Shown piece after piece: positions 10,727 through 28,782 of a stretch of 64,000 nucleotides of DNA (position 1 is its first letter; every line of letters starts with the position of its first letter). The notes beneath the pieces are model-generated. The model worked only from the letters and a program-made list of their open reading frames with translations. It was not told where the DNA came from and did not search any database. Where the stretch lies: NCBI GenBank assembly GCA_013339895.1, contig JABACO010000019.1:5157051-5221050 (forward strand), in the 5' to 3' direction. Made by a program: the position numbers and the translations under genes. The DNA is from Ephydatia muelleri (Eukaryota > Porifera > Demospongiae > Spongillida > Spongillidae).

Positions 10727-11900
10727 TATAAATCAATGATATTAGCGAGGGGGGGGGGCAAAAAATATTTCTTAAACACCCATCATCAGATTTCTTAATG
10801 AGGGTACCACCACCCCCCTACGCCCCTTTCTCACTCACGCGTAACCACAATTAGCACTGAAATAACAATGAATACATAAATTCTGCACTCCATGAGCTGC
10901 AAATGCCCAGTTGTGAACGAACGGTGCAGGTACATCAGGCAAATACCCCAGACATAACGGCTTAGGCAACAACTGGTTTTGATCTGATACACTAGGGACG
11001 CACGCTATGGCAATGGATTCATGCAGTGCAACGCCAACGGGTATCCCTGTAGTTGTACTACAAGCCGCACTTGCTGCGCTCGTGCACAGGAGTCGCTGCC
11101 TTTTATCTGGAGGGGGCTCCGATTCCTGCATTGGTTAATTATTAAAGCTGCCACTAGGGGGTTAAATGTTAAAATCGTTTGCTGCCGAGTTTGTGAGTGT
11201 CTAGCGATTGCGTGTGTGATATCAGTGAAATTCTTTTGCTGAGAGAAATAGATTCATGCAACTCCCGCGTGAATTTGAAGTGAAAGAAGAAAGATAAAAA
11301 AACACATGAATTCGCTTTAAATATTTTTAAATTCAATTTTAGCAGGGGGTACCACCCCCTACGCCCCCTTTTTCAATCCATCATATCTTTTTTCTTTAAA
11401 GTCCGATTTTAATTTTGAAAACAGATTCTTAATCTTCATTTTAAACTCTACAATATTGGATGATGGGGTCCGTACAGATTTTCTTGCTCGGATATTAGTT
11501 GTATTATTTATACACGTAATCACAATAACTACAAACATAACATTTAACATTACGTATAGAATTAAATGTTCCCAGAGAAACAATCTCCAGTAGCCGGCTT
11601 CAGGGATCTCATCAGTATGGCTTTGGCATTAGACCGGACGAGGATGATACCAAGTTTGCCATACAAGTTGGACAGGATCATCGACTTTGGTTTTTTTTGT
11701 AGTGATGGCAATCCGGGAAGCAATAAAGGATATTTTTATTAATAATAATTAATCAAAAAAACATTACAGAAATACATTATATAAGCAATACTACATTAAA
11801 ACAAGCCTACAGTTCAACTAGAAGCAGGACATCAAATTACCCATGGACCAACTCCCTTTCCATGATGGCCCTTGCCACAGATAGACTAAAGATATTGAAT
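10727..11900. other. Intergenic; poly-G and unassigned open frames
   Basis: A run of about 10 G at 10750-10760 and GGGGG(T/G)TACCACC-type blocks at about 10801 and 11345 are seen. A 98-residue minus-strand frame (10835-11131) is Cys-rich but has no motif I recognise. I call nothing coding here. Confidence 0.5.
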
Positions 11901-11972
11901 ATTTTGTTGACTATTTGTGGTTTGGAGATAGACTGGCTGACGGAAAGCAGAGATGCAAGGCAAGAGAAAACA

Positions 11973-14080
11973 CTATGGGCCTCTTTCCCCCCGGTTGCCA
12001 TAGGTCTTTACGGCTAGGGGGACACATGTCCACCCCAAGTCCTGACACCTTCTGTCATTGGCTGCATGCTTCCTTATTTCAGCTGCGTGGGCTGCAGTGC
12101 CCACAGATACACTAGCCTCATTCAGGGTGACAGGGGTAAGGGGTGAGGTGACCGTGACATCAAAGCCAGCTGGCATGCCTCTGTCCCAATCCTGAACTAG
12201 GATGTTTGCAGGGCGAGAGTTGTTATGGTCTCTGGATAAGCCTTACTCTACTTCAACTCTCACTTATAGATGGGCACGACAACAAAAATTGGTAAAGATG
12301 TCACGCAAATCGTTGGGCCATACAACCACATCCCCACCACGTCTGCAAGATGACCTAGAGGGTCGAGAACAATGTCAGGACAAAGGGGACACAGGAAACC
12401 TCCTGAAGTATCAAGACCTAACCACCATCTGAGAGCAACCTGACATTCAGCAGGGTTGAGATGTAGAGCCTGGCCAATGGAAGGGACAGCAGAGACCCAA
12501 GAACCCGCATGAGGGGCAGAAACAGAGAGGATTCGGGCCTTGTAAGGTGGGTCCACCCCTACTCAAGCTGAGCTGTGCTTGCTGCATAGCATTCCAATTC
12601 TATTGATGGTTAGACCTTGCCCATCTTAGGCACATATTGCAGATTGTAGAATGAGGGCATTGTATTCATGCAATGACAGTAATTACAGTTATAACAACAA
12701 CACACCCATATGGATGCCCAAGTAGGATGCCAACCTAGAGAAGGCAAGGGGAACCTCCTTACCCCAATTGCCGAAAGTCTCCACTGCCAAGGGAATGCAA
12801 GACCACCCCACTTCCTGGCATTTAGGACCATTGGAGAGAGGCTTGCGGGTCTCTGCTGCCTCAGATGCTGCACAGCCATTCAGCATGATTCTTTCAAGAT
12901 GGCACTCTGACATTGACCAAGCGGAATGCCACGCTGGAAACTAGTTTCTGAGCTTGCTGAAAGAAATCCACTACCACATCACGCAAGTGATTGTGACTAC
13001 CACATCTCCCCCATGCCTGCAGGTCATAACATGGTGACCAAGGGGATCAAGAGCAACTTCCGTGCAGAAGGGGCACACAGTCCTACCAGAAGTTCCCATG
13101 CCTAACCACCACTTCACTTCCAGTCTGAAACTCATTGGACTCCAGGTGGAAACCTGGGCCCATGAAAGGGGCCACAGATAGCCATGAAGCTGCATATAGG
13201 GACAGGAGGAGTCGAGCTTTGTCAACTGTGGAGGATGTCCCAAACAAAGATTTGAACACGTTCTCATCAATCTTGCTGGACAGCTCTCTCTGAGGAGTGG
13301 GAAAAGTCAGGGCCATGATTGTGTGATGTAAGGAGACCTTGGATGTGACTGCTTGCTGACGATGGTGATTACTTGCATGGCCCAGGCCTGATGAAGAAAG
13401 CGAGGCAATGAAGGTGGCAGCAGCATGGCAAGAAGAGAATGAAGGCCTAAGCCTCTGAACCTCAAACCAAAGCTGAACCTGATTCCAGGCACCACCTGAG
13501 GCTACAATGGTTGTGAAGAGCACAAAACACTAACACTTCCTTACTTCTTCATCAAAGATCACTAGAGCATCTAAAGCCAAAGTAGGAGGAGTGACCCTTG
13601 CCAGGTGAATCATCCTGCAAAATCCTCCACACATGCGGGAATGCCACCTGGAAGTCACATCCACCATACTTGAGAGAGCAGTTCCTTGTATTCAGCACAC
13701 TTGTCTGCAATAAATCTGGAACAGTGTAAGTAGTCGCCAACAGGTGCACCAAGAATGTCAAGGTTTGGTAGAAGGGAGCATTTCACAGTTGGTGGGAAAG
13801 AGGTGTTGCTTTTACTGCTGAAAAGCTCACATCAGTCTGGCAAAGTTGATGTAAAGGCCCAGAGCAGCCAGTCCCAACTCTTCAATGATGTGCATGACTC
13901 AGCACAGCTGGACGGTTTTCAGCTAAGGCACCATCATCAAGGCACCATGCCTGGTAGGAGAGGTCTGTGCATTCATCATCAGCATCCACGCAGGAAACTA
14001 GTTTCTGCAAAACCAATGCTAGCAGCATATCTAGCTCCTCTTCCCCAGACTTGGCCTCTAGTCATTACATCATAGATGCT
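11973..14080 (-). mobile_element. Degenerate reverse-transcriptase retroelement, two partial copies in tandem
   Basis: Pieces of one ORF type are readable on the minus strand with frameshifts and stops between them. In order: an RT active-site box WCLDDG near 13929-13946; a helical stretch ending NKARLL-type sequence (13523-13083; here VDKARLLLSLYAASWLSV); a Cys/His block CPFC...LDPLGHHVMTCRHGGDVV (13083-13000); and a C-terminal domain with KCQEVGWSCIPLAVETFGNW (12913-12610). A second partial copy follows: CPLCPDIVLDPLGHL (12556-12260), then GFDVTVTSPL...RKHAANDRRCQDLGW (12176-11973). I know this ORF type from memory as an abundant RT family in sponge and cnidarian genomes. The AFDVTVTSP block could be a nuclease core (inference). 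It is clearly inactive. Confidence 0.75.
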
Positions 14081-15600
14081 ATTAACCTCTTCAATCTCCT
14101 GGTTCCTGCAGACGAAACAGTATCCATCCCTTGCCAATCAAGTGGAACAAACATTACATTCTGTGTTGGTAGCTTCTCTTCATACTTGGCTCTCTTCTGC
14201 CCGTCCCGCCAATGTGCAGTGCACAGTTACTGCGACTCGGTGTGGTCGTATGTGACAAGGTGGGACTGAGTAGGGCGTACTACTGAGATGACAAGCCAAT
14301 TAAGTTTGGACAAGGCTTCTGCTGGTTTCCAGGCAGGACGTGTGGTTTTTCAAGGACTGGGTCAAGTGTTGACTGAGATGCCATGCAATAGACAACATCT
14401 CGAATAGCGTTGTGTTGTTAAATGAAATCGTCATTCGATCTACAGGCCCGGATGCATCTTGATCTTTGCCACAGAATGGACATTTGGGTAGTTCGCTGTA
14501 CAATAATAATTATTGCATAAATATATGGTAAAGACCCAACAGAATAAAAGACACGTCCAATTGAGAATGAAGAAAGAAAAAGAAACTATTTGGTGTGTGG
14601 GTTTATTAATTCACATCCAAGTGACATTTCATTTTAATTATTCCATGATGGAGTGGGACTTTGGAAGGATGTGGGTTATTGCACGATCCGCGTAGTGGCC
14701 ACTTTATGTTGGCCTCATTTCTGTGCACCACCATAAGGTTGCACTGTTGGGCTATCCCATTTTAATGACCTTACAGAGGGATCCGGACGGAGGGCAATTA
14801 GTTATCCGCCAGGGGGATTCATTAATTGTCCAGGGGGATTATCGTGGTTTCCCTCCTACTTTCCTGTATGGATCATTAAATGGAATAGCCCAAAAGAGCG
14901 AGAGATGGATGGCTGCAGGGCCAAGCACAGCCAACTATGGTCACTTCTGCACAGCTGCACATTCCACACACGATAAAAAAAGAGAGGCAGGAGGACAGAA
15001 GTGTGGCGGCACTAGTACAAAGTTGTGGCATATGATCAATGAAATCTTAACACCTCAATCTGACAGTACTGTATGTCATGACGAAGGCAGACATGGAACA
15101 ATGGAAACAATGATGTTATGCAATGTCATGTATGGGTCAAATATTAAACTTTGACCCCATCACCTTGCAATGGATTTTTTGTCATGACGAAGGACAGAAG
15201 GCCCAGACATGGAACAATGGAAACAATGATGTTATGCAGGTCAAATACTAAACTTTGACCCCATTACCTTGCAATGGATTTTTTTTGTTGGTTGTCAGGT
15301 ATAGGTGTTAATGCTGTCATAGCTGCTTCAAAAGGAACCTCATGAGAAGTTAACTCCGATTGATTCTGTAGCCCAGACATACCCAATATTCTGCCCACTG
15401 ATGAATGCGCATGCGCTGATACATAGAATGAAGGTGGGATGAAATCTGATAATATCCTGTTCACACATCCATGCATTGCTGAGCACATAGAACAACCAGA
15501 CATACCACAAAACAAAATGCAATGGCTCCTGTGTGCAGGGGCAAATAAATAACACTTTCTCTTTTTCCGACAAACAACCACGAAACAATGACCTTCACAG
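14081..15600. other. Intergenic; contains a two-copy ~105-bp tandem repeat
   Basis: About 15076-15180 and 15181-15285 are tandem copies: GTCATGACGAAGG, ACATGGAACAATGGAAACAA, CTTTGACCCCAT and CTTGCAATGGATTTTTT recur in the same order. No supported exon is present. A 143-residue plus frame at 14723-15154 has no recognisable motif and ends inside the repeat. Confidence 0.6.
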
Positions 15601-16362
15601 CTATTTCCCTTCTTCATCTCTTCTGAAGTATCTGAGTATGATCGCAACGGTGGTAAAGGTCACACCGTTCACAGGAAAGGCTCTCAACAGAGTTGCATTG
15701 AATCCTTTGAAGAAAATCCTAAGCTTCCCCAAGGCGTAGCTCTTCCTGCAGCAGTCTATGATCCCCATGTACTGAGGTGGACCATGGACCCCGTCGGTCT
15801 GTATCCTGGACTTGATGAAATCAAAAGGGTAGGTTATGCACCAGGAGGCGACACCACTGAGTCCCCCGGCCACGCACAGCCACAGGGCAGGGAGGTCGTG
15901 GACCGCTCCCCCGTTTCGTACCAACTGCCTGCACAGCAGGTCGTATGTGCCAAAGTACAGGCCAAAGGCGGGCACCTCCCTCCAAAGGGTGATGGTCATC
16001 CCTTTCCCTAGGCCTCTGATCCCTTCAGCACTGTATATCTTCTTCACGGCGTCCCAAGGTCCCGTGTAGTTGGGTGACCCTCTGCTGTGGTCTCTCAGGG
16101 CAGAGTCCCCCTGGACCTGTAGCCTTGCCTTTACCAGTTCCATTGGACAGCAGATGAGGCTCTGGACGCCTCCCGCTGTTGCCCCAGCGACGAAGGAGTG
16201 CACCGACCTGCTATGGCTGCTGCCAGAGCTGAGCCAGCGCATGGTCGAGCCCTGGACTCCAAACACGATGGCGTTGATGGCGGCCATTCCCACCATGGGC
16301 GAGGCCATTCCCTTGTACAGGGCCCGGGCCTGCATATGCGTGCATGCATAGGTTACATGTGT

Positions 16363-16394
<32 letters not shown>

Positions 16395-17389
16395 GCATTT
16401 CATGTGTATGTGTGTGTTTCATGTGTGCGTATGTGTGTGTGTTTCATGTGTGTGCATGCGTGTTTCATGTGTGTGTGTTTCATGTGTGCGTATGTGTGTG
16501 TGTGTTTCATGTGTGTGCATGCGTGTTTCATGTGTGTGCATATGTGTGTGTATGTGTGCATGCATGTTTCATGTGTGTGTGTGTGTGTCATGTGGTCACA
16601 TATATTAACACTGAACTCACGCCTTCGCTTTGCACAATGTGCCTGAAGCACTGAACTGCTCCTCTGTACTTCCCAGCAGTGTCAGTTTGCAACCTAACCT
16701 ACAACAAATTACAACCATGTTAACTCCACCATAGGCACACACCACACATATACATACATCAGCCTACTTTCACTACACACAACCCACACACATATACATA
16801 CATCAGCCTACTTTCACTACACACACATATACATACATCAGCCTACTTTCACTACACACACATGCACATCCCCCATAAAACCATGTCTCCTTCCTTCTTC
16901 CCCCAAATAAAAACGCACACAAAATGCCTATACATCTGGCTTTACAAACTTTCCACATGCACGGTACAATACATGTACAATTGAAACATGCGGCACACTT
17001 CAATGTCGAATTGCAATGCTGCACAACATGCTCTGCTGCATTGACGGGTCCGTACCTTCAGTGTGTCGAACGGATGCCCCACAACCAGACCGGCGACACC
17101 TTCGAAATCGAGAGAAACGATTAGAAGACTTCGAAAATAGGAAACTTTGTTGTGGTTTAAGACGATACGCCTGAAGTAGGCCTAAGTAGAATTCCACTAC
17201 GGGCTGGCATAGATTATATAATCTATGGCGCTAGCGACGGTAGTTAAAATTAGTCAGGTCCGCCCTTTTAGAGCGCGTATGTACCCGCAGACCCCTAAGC
17301 CCGTAAATCCACTTGGCTGGTAAGCTACGGTGCTCCAACATCTCTAGGTCAGGGTACTTACCGCCAAACCATCCTGCTACGAAGTCCAT
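15601..17389 (-). CDS. SLC25A45/47/48-like mitochondrial carrier, paralogue 2
   Basis: Four exons on the minus strand: 17389-17362 (MDFVAGWFG), 17099-17056, 16698-16621 and 16329-15601, giving about 292 residues. The introns fall at the same codons as in the 3-kb-repeat carrier. The exon-3 acceptor is TTGTAG before VRLQT. Carrier signatures are HPFDTLKVRLQ, CPMELVKARLQ and YPFDFIKSRIQ, with GITITLWREVPAFG-type and KGFNATLLRAFPVNGVTF blocks after repeats 2 and 3. It is clearly divergent from the 216-1760/7517-8999 gene (for example no threonine insert; ends RRDEEGK), so the two paralogues are of some age. A (GT)n tract lies just upstream of the last exon, as in the other paralogue. It is head-to-head with the CDIN1 gene. 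Confidence 0.92.
16364..16600. repeat. (GT)n / TTTCATGTGTGTG tract in carrier-2 intron 3
   Basis: Interrupted TG repeats with a recurring TTTCATGTGTG(T/C)G element occupy most of the intron before the final exon. Several overlapping open frames on both strands are translations of this repeat. Confidence 0.9.
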
Positions 17390-17671
17390 TGACCAAAAAC
17401 CACAACTGCACGTAAATCATGTGATACAACAATAAAGCTTAATTATAATAATTTATCTTTTCGATATTACCTCGTACAAGTCTTTTGTTTGGGTGTCACA
17501 CATACATGGCTGATGAGAGTGTAACCTACATGCGGGGGAAGTCGCAAACTATAAATGAGATAAAAACGCTGAGTGGTGGTTTTGAACATCTGAGTTTGCG
17601 GTTGCGAGGCCATGTAGAGGGTGGAATAGGGGAGCGGCTCCGGGGGAAAGCACCGCTGCGGTTACAAGTGT

Positions 17672-17704
<33 letters not shown>

Positions 17705-18124
17705 TGAAAGGCTCTCCATTGCAGTCCAGCATGGCAATGCTACTGCAATATTAGGCACAATGGAGATGCCTGACTGTGATGTTTATTGTTGTGCATAATA
17801 CCCATTTTGTGAGTCACATGATTTATTGTGGAAATATTTATAGACCCTATTCGTCACTCGAAAGCGGACGTGTATTGACGTATGTCAGATTACGGAGGAC
17901 ACATGATAGATCTTTGGAAAATCGGTGTTGATATGCCAAGCATTCCGGTTGTTTACATGTACAGGTTCTGAACTATCGTGTAGCCAGGGTTCTTTCCTCA
18001 AATCGTGCACACTCGTTAATTTTAATATTTACTAAAGAAGTGTTTGGTGCTAAGAGAGAACGAATAGTTATAACATTGTAATGACACAACATGGTGACGT
18101 ATTTATCTGGCGGGAAGGCGTAAG
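17390..18124. promoter_or_regulatory. Divergent intergenic region, carrier 2 / CDIN1, with 32-base poly-G
   Basis: The 735 bases between two opposite start codons must contain both promoters unless upstream non-coding exons exist. The notable feature is an uninterrupted run of 32 G at 17672-17703. No clear TATA box is positioned for either gene. Open frames across the G run (poly-Gly, poly-Pro) are artefacts of the homopolymer. Confidence 0.55.
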
Positions 18125-26158
<8,034 letters not shown>

Positions 26159-26355
26159 GGACCAAGCATTTAGCATGCAAACATATATATGCGACCACAC
26201 CCACACATATATGTGCACTCACAGCTTGTGAACATCAACGGTATTTTGTCCTGTACATGCAGTATGATCAGATGTATCAGTTTGACTCAAGTATGTGAAA
26301 TCATCCCAGTTAGAGAGTTGTAATAGCAGTAACAAATTGCAGTCTCCACTATCAA

Positions 26356-26402
26356 AATAAATTGTTTAATTAACCATTTCCTGATAGTTTGAATGCAATA
26401 AA
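26356..26402 (+). terminator. Poly(A) signals after CDIN1
   Basis: AATAAA occurs at 26356-26361 and again at 26397-26402, 200-240 bases after the CDIN1 stop codon. Either could direct 3' end formation; no downstream element was assessed. Confidence 0.5.
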
Positions 26403-26759
26403 AGTTCTAATAATGTGAAAGAAATCCTAACCCTAATGAAGTTAGCTCCCCCTCCCCCATTCAAACCAAATTCATTCTTACGCAATATTTGTAACTATTA
26501 ACTCTTTCGCGGGCAAAGCCAATTATTACGGTACACATGTTGTGCAAAAAAAAGTGTTGCGCGTTGCAGGAAAACCTAGTTAGCAAACAACTTACACTAT
26601 ATTATGACCAAGAAACAACTGATCAATATGATGTTGACTGCAAAGTGTTAACTGTTTAGATAAACAGAGTGGCTTTAGTATAGCACCTGCGGCGCAATAT
26701 TGCTCTGTTGCTCGTGAAAGTGTTAAACTCAGTATTTTTTAAAATTATTTATTGAAAAA

Positions 26760-27420
26760 TTGTACAATATACAATAAGATACACGTTATTAATTCCAACA
26801 TGCGAGTTTCTCTGCCTCAAGAGGAGCCTCATGCATGAGGAGAGCCAGGCATGAACCAGGACAAGTTGAAGCAGCCATACAAAACTGGAAACCATCTTGG
26901 ACTTTGGTTGGTGGCTCCTCGTGGCCAGGCAAGACACCAGGTGCGAGAAAGCCTCTTGAGCTTCTGTGTCCCATGCTTCCATCGGACTCAGCAGCCAAGG
27001 GAATGCAAGCCCATCCCAGTTCTGAGCACTTGGCGTCGTTGGCTGAGTGCTTCCTGAGCTCTGCGGCAGCTGCTGCTGCCGTGGCACCTGTCTCCAAAAG
27101 AACAAAAGGGTTTATTGGAGAGGTGATGGTGAAGTCAAAGGCAGCCCGGCTTGCCACAGAGCCAATTAGAAGCAAAGATGTCTTCAGGGCGCGTATGGCA
27201 GAGATCTTACCCTAGGCCACTACCAGCTTCAACTTGAGCACTGATGCAGACGCAACGACAAGGTTCGTCTCATGGCCTGTTGTGCGGAACGCCACCATGC
27301 TCGCATGTTAGGGCATGGTGTCCTAAGGGATCCAGAGGTGGACTGGGCACAACACACAGGAAGAGTCTATGTCTAGCCACCACTTGATGGCGATCTGGTG
27401 GTCATTGGGGGCTAGTGCCT
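26760..27420 (-). mobile_element. Retroelement C-terminal fragment (same family as 12-14 kb)
   Basis: Minus-strand reading gives a Cys/His block PLDPLGHHALTCEHGG (about 27340-27300), then AAFDFTITSPINPF, then ELRKHSANDAKCSELGWACI and PLAAES. The order and spacing match the C-terminal half of the element at 11973-14080. A stop lies between the zinc block and the C-terminal domain, and the end is frameshifted. No RT core is left. Confidence 0.75.
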
Positions 27421-27957
27421 AGACCCAGGCCTGGAAATGGTATGACAGAAAGCCATGTTGATGCATGGGGAGAGAAGACTTGTCAGCAGGAGAGCTTTGT
27501 GAGAGAGGAGAGAGTCAAACAGCGCATGTTTTCCTCCAGCCAGGCTAAAAGGGTGTGGAGGGGGATGATGATAGGGAATGAATGGTGACCTTATCCTCAG
27601 AAGAGGCACACAACTATTGACAGCCTCTAACAGGACATGGTCTGAGTAAGACCTGCCATACTGACAATTTGAATTCAATCCTCGATAATAGCTAGGTTCA
27701 CTGTGGCCTACCCGTGTTAAAATCAATTACACATTTATCTCATACCTACATCTTTATACATTTGTGTGCATATGTACATACATGTATAAATTATTATATT
27801 CATTATTCAATAAAAGCACACTTTAACAATTAATTTTAATTCTTAAAAACTTAATATTCAACCATGATACATTAATCCATTACTGTACATTCATGAGATT
27901 CATGAGTTATTGATATAACATTTATTAATAATCAGAAACAGTATTTTCACATGACAA
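27421..27957. other. Intergenic, no gene seen
   Basis: A 104-residue minus frame (27412-27726) has no motif or splice context. The rest is AT-rich. Confidence 0.5.
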
Positions 27958-28343
27958 TTCAACAAGATACTTGATTATGGAGGGTCTCATGTAACAAGAT
28001 ACTTGATTATGGAGGGTCTCATGTAACAAGATACTTGATTATAGAGGGTCTCATGTAACAAGATACTTGATTATGGAGGGTCTCATGTTACAAGATACTT
28101 GATTATAGAGGGTCTCATGTTACAAGATACTTGATTATAGAGGGTCTCATGTTACAAGATACTTGATTATAGAGGGTCTCATGTAACAAGATACTTGATT
28201 ATGGAGGGTCTCATGTAACAAGATACTTGATTATGGAGGGTCTCATGTTACAAGATACTTGATTATAGAGGGTCTCATGTTACAAGATACTTGATTATGG
28301 AGGGTCTCATGTTACAAGATACTTGATTATGGAGGGTCTCATG
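27958..28343. repeat. 32-bp minisatellite, 12 copies
   Basis: The unit is CAAGATACTTGATTATRGAG followed by GGTCTCATGTWA. Copies alternate in two diagnostic positions (TTATGG or TTATAG; GTAACA or GTTACA), which gives a readable variant order along the array. Confidence 0.95.
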
Positions 28344-28782
28344 TTTTCATTTATGAACAATTTATGCTGCTGCTTTCAACAGCAATTAAACCAATTCAAC
28401 ACCCTTGAGATAGAATGGAGGGGGAGTGGGGGTGGGGAGGGTGTGGTCTCTGTCTTCAAATAAAACCAAATTAGCAAGAGAGCAGAACAAATACACATCT
28501 CTGTCTGTTGCGCACAGAGAATTGAAACTTGGCGATCTCTCCCAAATGTGATTGGCTGTAATAGCATGTGATATTGTCACATAGTTTGGGGGAGTTTAGA
28601 AGGGGTTTGTGTGCATTTGGTTGCCAGTATAAGTGCTTGTCCATGTCGATGGCAGGGGAACACATGGAGAGGATGTACTCGTTTGACGAGCAGCTTGTGG
28701 AAGCAGAGTAGTCAAATGCAGTCGTCCCGATCCTAAGAGGGAATGACGAAAATGCAGGAGGGAGGAGCTACAGAAGCATGGC

